A stretch of DNA of 42,427 nt, taken from NCBI GenBank assembly GCA_029248915.1, contig JAQWIK010000007.1, positions 1 to 42,427 of the forward strand. The letters are read 5' to 3'. Shown one piece after another: positions 1-8,431 of this stretch. Below the pieces are notes generated by a model. That model was not told where the DNA came from, did not search any database, and saw only the letters and a program-made list of their open reading frames with translations. Origin of the DNA: Paracoccaceae bacterium (GTDB taxonomy: Bacteria > Pseudomonadota > Alphaproteobacteria > Rhodobacterales > Rhodobacteraceae). The translations under genes and the position numbers were made by a program. Every line of letters begins with the position of its first letter. The stretch's first letter is position 1.

Positions 1-795
1 ATCAAACTCGGTAACGTTCGCATTGGAAGCGGGCTTATCTAAACAAAAACTCTTCCAGTTTTCTGGTACCAAACCCCCTGATTGGTTTATGAAACGGATA
101 GTTTTTTCGTCTGGAGCTATCAATCCAGTTTGAGCACCAAGCTCCGCAGCCATATTTGATAAGGTCATCCGATCTTGGACCGAGAGATCGTAGATGGCAT
201 TCCCAATATATTGAATAGCTTGATATTGCCCACCACCCATCCCAATTTGGCGACATGTTGCAAGCATCATATCTTTGGCAGTTACAAGACGGTTAAGTTT
301 TCCTTTCCATTTTATATAAATGGTCTTTGGTACTTTCAGCCAAATTTCTCCCGTTGCTAAAACGCCTGCCATCTCAGTGGCTCCAATACCAAACATGTAA
401 GCACCGAATGCGCCGCCTGTTGGGGAATGACTATCACCCCCCACACAAAACATTCCTGGTTTTAGATGCCCTTTTTCTGGAACAACCACGTGACAAATAC
501 CCTGCTGATCGTAAAAATTTTGTATATCTTGGGTAATAACCCACTTTTTGGTTAATTCTTGAATGGCCCGCGTTTCTTCACTTTCGATTGGTACATAGTG
601 ATCTGTGACTACTACCACCTTTTCATTATCCCAAACTTTTCGATTAAGTTTTTCTAAAATGGGCTTGACCCTTCGCGGGCCACCAGAGTCGTGGATCATA
701 GCCAAATCAACTGAACAAACGACTATCTCACCTGGCTCTACTGCATTTCTGCTGCATGCATTTGCAATTATTTTTTGGGCAAGTGTACTCATCAT
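1..795 (-). CDS. Aconitase-superfamily large subunit (LeuC/homoaconitase/DmdA-like), partial
   Basis: The minus strand is open from the ATG at 795 (a second ATG lies at 792) to the left window edge, giving the first 265 residues; the C-terminal part is outside. The protein resembles large subunits of hydro-lyases such as 3-isopropylmalate, homoaconitate or 2,3-dimethylmalate dehydratase, which move a hydroxyl group using a [4Fe-4S] cluster. Visible family signatures are DHYVP, and CVGGDSHSPTGG followed by GIGATEMAGVLATGEIW. The three cluster cysteines normally lie further downstream and cannot be checked. It is divergent from the tautomerase-like gene, with an inverted repeat between them (819-838). 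The exact substrate cannot be told from this fragment, and the small subunit is not in view. I am confident of the superfamily and unsure of the reaction. Confidence 0.85.
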   Translation of the reverse strand, partial: MMSTLAQKIIANACSRNAVEPGEIVVCSVDLAMIHDSGGPRRVKPILEKLNRKVWDNEKVVVVTDHYVPIESEETRAIQELTKKWVITQDIQNFYDQQGICHVVVPEKGHLKPGMFCVGGDSHSPTGGAFGAYMFGIGATEMAGVLATGEIWLKVPKTIYIKWKGKLNRLVTAKDMMLATCRQIGMGGGQYQAIQYIGNAIYDLSVQDRMTLSNMAAELGAQTGLIAPDEKTIRFINQSGGLVPENWKSFCLDKPASNANVTEFD

Positions 796-818
796 TCAAA
801 CGTAGCACAAAAACATCC

Positions 819-838
819 AATGGAAATATCTTTCCATT
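819..838. promoter_or_regulatory. Inverted repeat between divergent genes, possible operator
   Basis: Perfect 8-bp arms AATGGAAA and TTTCCATT are separated by TATC in the 101-base divergent gap between the aconitase-like gene (start 795) and the tautomerase-like gene (start 897). On the minus strand a perfect TATAAT lies at 841-836, so the repeat would cover the start of leftward transcription. That position suits a repressor site. No good -35 element was found for that -10, and no regulator gene is adjacent. Confidence 0.45.
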
Positions 839-896
839 ATAAGAAAGTTGTTACAAAACTATGTTAAGATTTTATGCTCATGTGTGGAGATGAAAA

Positions 897-1454
897 ATGC
901 CAATGATAGAATGTACTTTAATTACGGGCTACGCAGAAAAGACGCGTAAATTGCTAGCAGAACGTATGACAGATGCGGCGTCTGCTACTATTGGTGCTCA
1001 TCCCGATCAAGTAATAGTAACTATAAAGGAAGTGCTTGCTACCAATTACATGCGTGGCCGTATTAATAGAGAGCCGGCACCAGCTCCTACCGATCCAGAG
1101 ATTATTGTAAGGGAGTATTTGAGTGCTATGGAAAAAAGAGATCTAGATAAAGCGAAGATGCATCTAGCTGATGAATTCACCATGGTTTTTCCCGGAGGTG
1201 TAAATTTCAAGAAAATTGAAGATCTGATTTCTTGGTCTAGTAAAAGATATAAGGAAGTAAAAAAGACATTTGAGAACTTCGATACTTCATTAAAAGGGCT
1301 AAATACCACTGTCTTTTGCAGTGGGTATTTGCATGGGACATGGTTAAACGGACAACCTTTTTCCAAAATTCGCTTTATTGATCGCTTCAATGTTTCAAAT
1401 ATGAAAATCACTTCACAGAGTGTGTGGAACGATATGGCTGAAAACTTGCGCTAA
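897..1454 (+). CDS. Tautomerase-like / SnoaL-like (NTF2 fold) fusion protein
   Basis: This 185-residue protein has two parts. Residues 1-55 look like a 4-oxalocrotonate tautomerase monomer: Pro follows the initiator Met (the catalytic Pro-1 of that family after Met removal), with helix and strand spacing as in 4-OT. After an Ala/Pro-rich linker (residues about 58-66), residues about 68-180 look like a SnoaL/NTF2-type cone domain (EYLSAMEKRDLDKA, then LADEFTMVFPGG). Aligned by eye, the Arg-39 that binds the carboxylate in 4-OT is replaced by a hydrophobic residue, so classical tautomerase activity is doubtful. SD GGAGA at 886-890 sets the start. The stop overlaps the converging uraD stop by three bases. 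Substrate and pathway are unknown. The neighbouring aconitase-like gene hints at a small carboxylic acid pathway, which is inference only. Confidence 0.7.
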   Translation: MPMIECTLITGYAEKTRKLLAERMTDAASATIGAHPDQVIVTIKEVLATNYMRGRINREPAPAPTDPEIIVREYLSAMEKRDLDKAKMHLADEFTMVFPGGVNFKKIEDLISWSSKRYKEVKKTFENFDTSLKGLNTTVFCSGYLHGTWLNGQPFSKIRFIDRFNVSNMKITSQSVWNDMAENLR

Positions 1455-1948
1455 AGAGCTTTAAGCCTAAGAAAAGCTATTTTATGAACTTCTGTAATGG
1501 CTGTTTCGAATTCTGTTTGATTGCCATTATTAATGCGTTCTTTAAATGAAGTTAATATCCCAGCCCGTGTAAGATCTTTTACAGCTATTATAAAAGGGTG
1601 CCCAAATTTTTTTGTGTATTCAAAGTTTAATTTACTGAATTCAGCAAATTCTTCTTTTGAACATTGATCAAGTCCTGCACTAGCTTGTTCGGCGGTAGAA
1701 TCTTTTGTTAAATTGCCCGAAATAGCGAGCTTGCCTGCTAGTTCTGGATGAGCTTGAAGAAGGCTGAGTTTTATCTTTTCACTTGATGCGTCTACTATTT
1801 TCTTCATTCGGTCTGCTAAAAAATAAAGATCGTTATCTTGGGATGTAATTCCTTGAGTAAATAAAATTTCGGCAACCCAAGGGGAGTGCTCATAAATGCC
1901 CCCTAGGAGACTTACGATTTCTGCTTGATTTAATTTTTCTAAAACCAT
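1451..1948 (-). CDS. uraD: OHCU decarboxylase
   Basis: The product is 2-oxo-4-hydroxy-4-carboxy-5-ureidoimidazoline decarboxylase, which makes (S)-allantoin from OHCU in the third step of urate breakdown, in the cytosol. The 165-residue length is normal for the family. The catalytic histidine lies in HPELAGK (His-67), Glu-87 follows in STAEQAS, and the family motif FGHPFIIAVK is present (115-124). These match the known active-site residues of the family. The gene is divergent from uraH and the rest of the urate operon, with a 22-bp palindrome in the gap. It converges on the tautomerase-SnoaL gene with overlapping stops. Confidence 0.95.
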   Translation of the reverse strand: MVLEKLNQAEIVSLLGGIYEHSPWVAEILFTQGITSQDNDLYFLADRMKKIVDASSEKIKLSLLQAHPELAGKLAISGNLTKDSTAEQASAGLDQCSKEEFAEFSKLNFEYTKKFGHPFIIAVKDLTRAGILTSFKERINNGNQTEFETAITEVHKIAFLRLKAL

Positions 1949-2010
1949 TTTTTACTAAGTGCGAATTTAATTTGGAAAACGATAACACAAATTGTAGAAT
2001 ACTTTTGGAT

Positions 2011-2032
2011 AATTTATTTTGCAAAATAAATT
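2011..2032. promoter_or_regulatory. Perfect 22-bp palindrome in the uraD/uraH divergent gap
   Basis: Arms AATTTATTTTG (2011-2021) and CAAAATAAATT (2022-2032) are exact reverse complements with no spacer. The site lies in the 109-base gap between uraD (minus, start 1948) and uraH (plus, start 2058), 26 bases before the uraH ATG. A dimeric repressor or activator of the whole urate operon could bind here. No purine regulator is encoded in the window, so the protein is unknown. The palindrome is AT-rich, so a chance origin is less unlikely than its length suggests. Confidence 0.55.
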
Positions 2033-2057
2033 TAAAGAAATGAAATTGGAGTTAGCT

Positions 2058-2411
2058 ATGGGTCGTTTGACCACACATGTTTTGGATACTGCCCGCGGAG
2101 TGCCGGCGGCTAATTTAGATATAGATCTTTATAAAATAGTAGATAGCTCCGAGCAAAAAATAAAGTCTGTTTCTACCAACATTGATGGTAGATGTGACAA
2201 ACCTCTTTTAGAGGGGGGTTCATTTAAACCCGGTAAATATAAACTGATTTTTCATGCAACTCCATACTTAGAAGAACAAGGTGATGTTTTGCCGAAAATA
2301 CCATTTCTAGATCAGGTAGTTATTGCTTTTGGAATTGATGACGCTGAACAGCATTATCATGTCCCATTATTGCTCTCAGCATATGGATACTCTACCTATC
2401 GTGGTAGTTGA
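2058..2411 (+). CDS. uraH: 5-hydroxyisourate hydrolase (transthyretin-like)
   Basis: The enzyme hydrolyses 5-hydroxyisourate, the product of urate oxidase, to OHCU. The start chosen is the ATG at 2058, giving MGRLTTHVLDTARG, the normal N-terminus of the family, with SD GGAG at 2048-2051. A TTG at 2019 would add 13 residues but lies inside the palindrome and has no SD. The 117-residue length fits. The N-terminal His (TTHVLD) and the C-terminal tetrapeptide YRGS, both hallmarks of hydrolase-active members as opposed to vertebrate transthyretin, are present. It is the first gene of a tight eight-gene operon with xdhABC, puuD, puuE, alc and allA. Confidence 0.95.
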   Translation: MGRLTTHVLDTARGVPAANLDIDLYKIVDSSEQKIKSVSTNIDGRCDKPLLEGGSFKPGKYKLIFHATPYLEEQGDVLPKIPFLDQVVIAFGIDDAEQHYHVPLLLSAYGYSTYRGS

Positions 2412-2421
2412 TGGTGGTGAC

Positions 2422-3891
2422 GTGAAAAATTATCTTACTTTTATTTTGAATGGGAAAACCCAAAGAGTCGATAATATCGCTGGTGATATGACTCTATTGA
2501 AATGGTTGAGAGACCAAAAAAGCTTAGTCGGATCTAAAGAAGGTTGTGCTGAAGGTGACTGTGGAGCGTGTACAGTTGCTATAGTTAAAACTGATAATTC
2601 TGGAAATTTAACTTGGCGATCCGTAAATGCATGTATTGTTTTTATGGGTATGCTTGAGGGGTGTGCGGTTATTACTGTTGAGGGTTTAAATGGACCTGAC
2701 AGTGAGCTGCATCCCTGTCAAAAAGCGCTGATAGACTTTCATGGATCGCAATGCGGGTTCTGTACGCCTGGTTTTGTTATGTCACTATTTACAGCTTGGT
2801 CAAACAAAAGCGGTTTGATGGAAGAAGATATAGATGACACTTTAGCGGGAAATTTATGTAGGTGTACAGGCTACAGACCAATTGTCGAAGCTGGACTTTC
2901 ACTGAAAACCGCAAAACAACCTCAATGGGAATTAGATCGAAATGAAATTCTTAAAAAAGAACTTTTAAAAATAAAGAGCGCTGAGCCCCTTGAAATTACG
3001 GACGGGAAAAATTCATTTTCTGTGCCTACTAATCACGAAGACTTCTCAAAAATCTACGCAGATGAACCCTCGTCTACTATAGTGTCTGGTGCCACAGATA
3101 TTGGTCTTTGGGTTACAAAGCAAAACCGGAACTTGCCAAAAATGATTTGGACTGGTCGAGTTAAAGAATTCAATAAAATTGATGAGCAAGAGGGTTTTAT
3201 AATTATTCGACCCGCAGTAACCCATCAGGAAGCCATGGAAAAGTTAGGTGTTAAATGGCCAACAATTAATGCTTTATGGAAGCGTTTTGGATCAGTGCAG
3301 GTGCGAAATTCTGGAACGGTGTGTGGGAACCTAGCTAATGGATCTCCGATTGGCGATCTGCCCCCTGCTTTGATTGCGTTGGAATCATTAATTGAGCTTA
3401 CAAATAGAGATAAAAAGCGAAGACTACCTTTAGACGAATTTTTTATTGAATATGGAAGACAGGACCGTCACGTAGGCGAATATGTTTCTGGAATCTTTGT
3501 GCCAAATATTTCAAGGTATAATTTTCGATGCTATAAATTATCCAAGCGATTTGATCAGGACATTTCTGCTGTTATGATGGGGGCAAATATCAGTGTAGAA
3601 AAAACAAAGATAAGTAAGGCTGTAATTTGTTTTGGCGGTATGGCCGGTATTCCAAAGCGAGCAATGGAGGTGGAAAAAGCTCTTCTGGACCAACCTTTTG
3701 AGCCGCAGTCTTTTATTACGGCATCAAGAAATATAAATATGGATTTTGACCCTTTAACAGACGTTCGTGGTAGTGCAGATTATAGGCGTAAAGCGGCTCA
3801 AAATTTGGTGATTAAATATGGGTATGAATTGACAGGCTCATTCGTTCCCAATTTGGCGGATCGAAACCAAGTTGAGAACCTGGTGAGTTAA
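2422..3891 (+). CDS. xdhA: Xanthine dehydrogenase, FeS/FAD subunit
   Basis: This is the small subunit of the molybdenum enzyme that oxidises hypoxanthine to xanthine and xanthine to urate. Residues 1-160 hold two [2Fe-2S] domains: Cys-42/47/50/71 (GCAEGDCGAC) and Cys-111/114/146/148 (CGFCTPG, LCRCTGYRP). Residues about 200-480 form the FAD-binding domain, with the dinucleotide stretch TIVSGATDIG and the motif SGTVCGNLANGSPIGDLPPAL. The GTG at 2422, ten bases after the uraH stop, gives MKNYLTFILNG, the usual family N-terminus, at 489 residues. An ATG at 2383 would overlap uraH by 29 bases and adds an atypical leader; a start further upstream is still less likely. The stop abuts the xdhB ATG. 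Confidence 0.95.
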   Translation: MKNYLTFILNGKTQRVDNIAGDMTLLKWLRDQKSLVGSKEGCAEGDCGACTVAIVKTDNSGNLTWRSVNACIVFMGMLEGCAVITVEGLNGPDSELHPCQKALIDFHGSQCGFCTPGFVMSLFTAWSNKSGLMEEDIDDTLAGNLCRCTGYRPIVEAGLSLKTAKQPQWELDRNEILKKELLKIKSAEPLEITDGKNSFSVPTNHEDFSKIYADEPSSTIVSGATDIGLWVTKQNRNLPKMIWTGRVKEFNKIDEQEGFIIIRPAVTHQEAMEKLGVKWPTINALWKRFGSVQVRNSGTVCGNLANGSPIGDLPPALIALESLIELTNRDKKRRLPLDEFFIEYGRQDRHVGEYVSGIFVPNISRYNFRCYKLSKRFDQDISAVMMGANISVEKTKISKAVICFGGMAGIPKRAMEVEKALLDQPFEPQSFITASRNINMDFDPLTDVRGSADYRRKAAQNLVIKYGYELTGSFVPNLADRNQVENLVS

Positions 3892-6222
3892 ATGAAAGAC
3901 ACAGATCAACCATCAAAGCAAAAAATAGTTCACAAGGCTATTCGACATGATAGTGCCCATAAGCATGTAAGTGGAGAAGCTAAATATGTAGATGATATAG
4001 CTGTACCGCCGAACACTCTGCAGATCTTATTAGGGCAAAGTAAATATGCCCATGCTAAAATTTTAAGTATGGATCTATCTAGGGTTGAAAGCTTCCCAGG
4101 TGTGATAAAAGTTTTAACAGCAGCAGATATACCTGGAACAAATGATTGTAGCCCTTTCGCTGGTGATGACCCCATATTTGCTGAAAATGTAGTAAGTTAC
4201 TTAGGGCAGTCTGTATTTGCGGTTATTGCCGAAAATATCAAAATTGCTCGTAACGCCAGTGAGCTAGCCGACATTAAGTATGAGGAACTTCCGGCTGTAT
4301 TAACCATTGATCAAGCATTAGAGACAGGAAACGTTTTAGGACCTCCAGCTATAATTGAAAGTGGAAAGGTCGATGAGGCATTAGCAAAAAGTAACAACAA
4401 GCTTGAAGGCAAAATCATATTAGGCGGCCAAGAACACTTTTATCTTGAAGGCCAAGCGGCCTATGCAGTTACTGGCGAAGATACTGACATTGTTGTTCAT
4501 TGCTCGACCCAGCATCCAACAGAAATCCAGCATAAAGTTGCAATGGCGCTGGGGCTATCCAATCATGATGTAACAGTGATAACGCGTAGAATGGGAGGTG
4601 GATTTGGTGGAAAAGAGAGCCAAGGCAATCTACCAGCTATAGTCGCAGCACTTGCCGCAAAATTAACTGGTCGGCCGGCCAAATTAATTTATGATCGAGA
4701 TGACGACTTTATTTTAACGGGAAAACGGCATGATTTTCAAATATCCTATAAAGTAGGTTTTGAAGATAATGGTTTAATTAATAGCGTGATTGTTGATCAG
4801 GCAATGCGTTGTGGAATGTCTTGGGATTTATCTGAGGCTATTGCTGCTCGTGCTATGTGCCATGCTGAAAATTCTTATTTTATAAAGAATATGAGAATCA
4901 CATCCCACCGCCTTAAGACTAACACACAATCTAACACTGCTTTCAGAGGTTTTGGAGGTCCGCAAGGAATTGTTGGTATGGAGCGGGTCATCGACCACGT
5001 CGCACATTATTTGAATGTAGATCCCCTTTTGGTTCGGGAACGAAATTTTTATCCCCACAAGACTTCTGCCACACACGGAATAACTCCATACGGACAAACC
5101 GTTCACGATTGTATAATCCAGGACATTATTTCTGAATTGAAGAAAACAAGTAATTACGTTGATCGTCGAAAAGATATCGAAAAATATAATAAAAATAGCA
5201 AGTTTTTAAAACGAGGGATTTCTCTTACTCCTGTAAAGTTTGGGATTTCTTTCAATGCAAGCTTTTTGAACCAAGCAGGTGCACTGCTGCATGTTTATAA
5301 TGACGGTTCCGTTTATCTTAATCATGGTGGAACAGAAATGGGGCAAGGGTTAAATACCAAAATTGCTCAGATAGTAGCCAATGAATTTCAGCTGCCGTTA
5401 GATACAATTAAAATTACTGCCACTTCGACGGGAAAAGTTCCTAATACATCTGCTACGGCTGCTTCCTCTGGAAGCGATCTAAATGGAATGGCAGCAAAAA
5501 ATGCAGCAGAAAAAATTAAGTCCAGAATGACTGAATATCTTGCAGCTGAGGCTCAAATTAAGCCTGAAGCGATAGCTTTTGAGGATGGAATGGTAATAGT
5601 TGGAGCCAACAGTTACGATTTTGCAGAGGCTGTGAAGCGTTGTTACATGGGAAGGATTTCGTTGTCCGCAACGGGATTTTATTCCACTCCCAAAGTTCAT
5701 TGGGATCCAAAAAAATTTAAAGGCAGGCCATTTTACTATTTTGCTTATGGTGCTGCATGTAGTGAGGTGGCGCTCGATTTGCTAACGGGTGAGAATCGAA
5801 TTTTACGAGCCGATATTTTACATGATGTTGGCCGATCACTAAATCCAGCGATAGATATTGGACAAATAGAGGGTGGCTATATTCAGGGTGCAGGTTGGCT
5901 AACTACTGAGGAGCTTGTTTGGGATAGTAAAGGTAAACTTCTAACTCATGCACCATCAACTTATAAAATCCCAGCTTGCTCAGATAGACCTCTAGATTTT
6001 AGGGTTAAACTTTTCTCTGAAGGAGAAAATTGTGAAGAGACAATTCATAGGTCAAAAGCTGTTGGTGAACCTCCGCTCATGCTAGGAACCAGCGTTTTAA
6101 TGGCGTTATCACATGCTTTACAATCGGTGAATGGTCGCAGTAGTTATCCAAACTTAAATGCACCTGCAACACCTGAAAGGCTTTTGATGCAATCTGTAGA
6201 ATTTGATCAAGCTAATGTTTGA
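3892..6222 (+). CDS. xdhB: Xanthine dehydrogenase, molybdopterin-binding subunit
   Basis: This 776-residue catalytic subunit binds the molybdenum cofactor and the purine. Visible motifs in order are GGQEHFYLE (178-186, with the conserved Gln near the Mo site), RRMGGGFGGKES (232-243), FRGFGGPQG, GTEMGQGLNTK and AVGEPPLMLG, in which Glu-726 corresponds to the catalytic base of the family. The length is normal for a two-subunit Xdh. It starts on the base after the xdhA stop, and xdhC starts immediately after its own stop, so the three are co-transcribed. In this window it can use hypoxanthine released by the nucleoside phosphorylase at 35584. Confidence 0.96.
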   Translation: MKDTDQPSKQKIVHKAIRHDSAHKHVSGEAKYVDDIAVPPNTLQILLGQSKYAHAKILSMDLSRVESFPGVIKVLTAADIPGTNDCSPFAGDDPIFAENVVSYLGQSVFAVIAENIKIARNASELADIKYEELPAVLTIDQALETGNVLGPPAIIESGKVDEALAKSNNKLEGKIILGGQEHFYLEGQAAYAVTGEDTDIVVHCSTQHPTEIQHKVAMALGLSNHDVTVITRRMGGGFGGKESQGNLPAIVAALAAKLTGRPAKLIYDRDDDFILTGKRHDFQISYKVGFEDNGLINSVIVDQAMRCGMSWDLSEAIAARAMCHAENSYFIKNMRITSHRLKTNTQSNTAFRGFGGPQGIVGMERVIDHVAHYLNVDPLLVRERNFYPHKTSATHGITPYGQTVHDCIIQDIISELKKTSNYVDRRKDIEKYNKNSKFLKRGISLTPVKFGISFNASFLNQAGALLHVYNDGSVYLNHGGTEMGQGLNTKIAQIVANEFQLPLDTIKITATSTGKVPNTSATAASSGSDLNGMAAKNAAEKIKSRMTEYLAAEAQIKPEAIAFEDGMVIVGANSYDFAEAVKRCYMGRISLSATGFYSTPKVHWDPKKFKGRPFYYFAYGAACSEVALDLLTGENRILRADILHDVGRSLNPAIDIGQIEGGYIQGAGWLTTEELVWDSKGKLLTHAPSTYKIPACSDRPLDFRVKLFSEGENCEETIHRSKAVGEPPLMLGTSVLMALSHALQSVNGRSSYPNLNAPATPERLLMQSVEFDQANV

Positions 6223-7212
6223 ATGCGCAGAATTATGCATAAGTCTTTGATTAATCCGAATGGAAATTGGATAGCCGCTGCAAATCATTTGATTGGTGAT
6301 GAGAAAGCATTAGCCCACGCTATAATTATTTCAGTTCGTGGTTCTGCACCTCGAGAGTTGGGTGCCAATATGCTAATTTCTGAAAATCAAATTTGGAACA
6401 CAATAGGCGGCGGCTCTCTAGAATTTGAAGTCATGGAGCAAGCTAGAGGATTAATCAAAGAGATTGGCTTAAAAGTAGAAGGCAGCAATAGAAAAGTTTT
6501 AAATTTAGCACTTGGCCCCGATATGGGACAATGCTGCGGTGGCAATGTAAAGGTTCTTTTGGAAATTTTAAGTCAGTCAGATATTAAAAAATTGGCAAAG
6601 CATTCCCAAAAACTTGTGGCGCTAGAGCACCCATTAAAATCTGGAGCTCCTACGGAAGTTTTGAGAACTGATGATGATAAAAAATTCAGACCATTTTTAA
6701 AAAAAGATAGTTTTGTTCTTCCAACAGCTAAAAAACTTGATCCTTTATTTATTTACGGTGCTGGCCACGTTGGCAGGGCATTGGTAAAAATAATAGAACA
6801 TACGGATTTTGATATTCACTGGATAGATATTGATGAGAAACGATTTCCAGAAGGATCAACATCTACTTTTTCTAAAGTGATTGCCTTAGATCCGGCTCTA
6901 ATTGCATCTCACGCCCCCAGTAATGCTTATCATGTGATAATAACCCATTCACACCCTTTGGATGAAGCCATCTGTTTCGCGTTATTATCAAAAGATCAAT
7001 TTCGGTTTTGTGGATTGATAGGATCTAAAACGAAGAATTCTCGATTTAGAAGCCGACTGTCAAAAATGGGTATTAAAGATGAACAATTAAAAAAATTGAC
7101 CTGTCCCATTGGCATAGATGAAATTAACTCCAAACAACCGGTAAAGGTTGCTATTTCGATTGCTGCCCAGCTTTCAATATGGCAGGAAACAAACGGGATA
7201 AGGATAGGATGA
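6223..7212 (+). CDS. xdhC: XdhC, molybdenum cofactor sulfuration/insertion factor
   Basis: XdhC binds molybdopterin, protects it during sulfuration and hands it to XdhB. The 329-residue protein has the N-terminal XdhC/CoxI domain (GSAPRELGANM, then IGGGSLEFEV) and a C-terminal Rossmann-like domain (YGAGHVGRAL, THSHPLDEAI, CGLIGSKTK). The ATG at 6223 directly follows the xdhB stop, with no clear SD; the in-frame ATG at 6235 is an alternative. puuD starts three bases past its stop. Confidence 0.93.
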   Translation: MRRIMHKSLINPNGNWIAAANHLIGDEKALAHAIIISVRGSAPRELGANMLISENQIWNTIGGGSLEFEVMEQARGLIKEIGLKVEGSNRKVLNLALGPDMGQCCGGNVKVLLEILSQSDIKKLAKHSQKLVALEHPLKSGAPTEVLRTDDDKKFRPFLKKDSFVLPTAKKLDPLFIYGAGHVGRALVKIIEHTDFDIHWIDIDEKRFPEGSTSTFSKVIALDPALIASHAPSNAYHVIITHSHPLDEAICFALLSKDQFRFCGLIGSKTKNSRFRSRLSKMGIKDEQLKKLTCPIGIDEINSKQPVKVAISIAAQLSIWQETNGIRIG

Positions 7213-7215
7213 ATA

Positions 7216-8424
7216 ATGTTTGATTATTTTTGGTTGTGGTCCGAAATGATCGTTCGTTGGGTACACGTGATTGCGGGCGTTGCATGGATTGGCTCCTCCT
7301 TTTATTTTATTGCGCTGGATTTGAGTTTAAAGCCTGGAAAAGAATTACCCAAAGAAGCTAATGGCCAGGCCTGGCAAGTGCATGGCGGTGGTTTTTATAA
7401 CATGGTCAAATATCTGGTCGCTCCTAGCAAAATGCCTGACGAGTTGACTTGGTTTAAGTGGGAGGCTTATAGCACTTGGATTTCGGGTATGGCCTTAATG
7501 TCTCTAGTGTATTACGGCTCCACTAGTCTTTATATGATTGATTTAGAAGTTCTTGATATTACACAAGGGCAAGCAGTTCTACTAAGCTTGGGTGGTATTT
7601 TAGTTGGGTGGGTGGTTTATGATGGTTTATGCCGCAGTCCACTTGGAAGAAATGACCTGATTTTGGCTCTGTCCGGACTGATTTTTCTCATAATATTATC
7701 TTACATTTATACGCAAATTTTTTCTCATCGGGGCGCTTTTATGCAAATGGGTATTTCGATTGGAACAATGATGGTTGCTAACGTTGCAATGGTTATAATC
7801 CCTGGTCAGAAAAAAGTTGTAAAGGCGCTTAAAGCTGGCGAAGAGCCAAATCCTATTTATGGAGCTAGAGGGAAACAGAGATCTTTACATAACAACTATC
7901 TTACGCTTCCAGTTATCTTTGTAATGCTTGGTGTTCATTACCCAATAATTTTTGCCACAGAATATAGCTGGTTAATTCTTGGACTGATTTTGATAATTGG
8001 TGCACTGATAAGACATTTTTTCAATACTAAGCACAAAGGATTGCCAGCGCCCTATTGGACTTGGCTAGCGGCTTCTTTTCTCGTCGTTTGCTGTATATCA
8101 CTATCATATGTCGGAGGGCCAACTAATGAAGATTACGAGATAAGTAACCTTAATATATCAAAAGACGAAGTACATAATTCCGCAGTCGAATTAGTAATAG
8201 AGAGATGCAGTGCTTGCCACGCAAAAGAGCCCGTTTGGGATGGTTTAGCTTTTGCGCCTAAGGGGGTTTATCTTGAAACAGAGGCGCAAATTTTGAAAAT
8301 GGCAAATGAAATTTATTGGCAGTCAGCAGCTTCCTGGGCCATGCCTCCAGGGAACATAATATGGTTGGATGATGAGGAGCGAGCTTTATTGTCTGAATGG
8401 CATAAAAAGTTGAAAGATAATTGA
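7216..8424 (+). CDS. puuD: Membrane-bound urate oxidase with C-terminal cytochrome c domain
   Basis: PuuD oxidises urate to 5-hydroxyisourate and passes electrons toward the respiratory chain rather than to O2 directly. Residues 1-310 carry about eight membrane segments, with the family opening MIVRWVHVIAGVAWIGSSF and FNTKHKGLPAPYW. Residues about 325-402 are a haem c domain with CSACH (Cys-331, Cys-334, His-335) and the probable axial ligand Met-376 in SWAMPPGN. The 402-residue length fits the alphaproteobacterial form. SD AGGA at 7206-7209. It lies between xdhC and puuE. This replaces the soluble cofactor-free uricase and the FAD-dependent HpxO used by other bacteria. Confidence 0.96.
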   Translation: MFDYFWLWSEMIVRWVHVIAGVAWIGSSFYFIALDLSLKPGKELPKEANGQAWQVHGGGFYNMVKYLVAPSKMPDELTWFKWEAYSTWISGMALMSLVYYGSTSLYMIDLEVLDITQGQAVLLSLGGILVGWVVYDGLCRSPLGRNDLILALSGLIFLIILSYIYTQIFSHRGAFMQMGISIGTMMVANVAMVIIPGQKKVVKALKAGEEPNPIYGARGKQRSLHNNYLTLPVIFVMLGVHYPIIFATEYSWLILGLILIIGALIRHFFNTKHKGLPAPYWTWLAASFLVVCCISLSYVGGPTNEDYEISNLNISKDEVHNSAVELVIERCSACHAKEPVWDGLAFAPKGVYLETEAQILKMANEIYWQSAASWAMPPGNIIWLDDEERALLSEWHKKLKDN

Positions 8425-8431
8425 GATAAAA

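Noticed and set aside
1046-1411. Long open frame antisense to the tautomerase-SnoaL gene
   Set aside because: No family resemblance or SD; it mirrors the codon pattern of the real gene on the plus strand.
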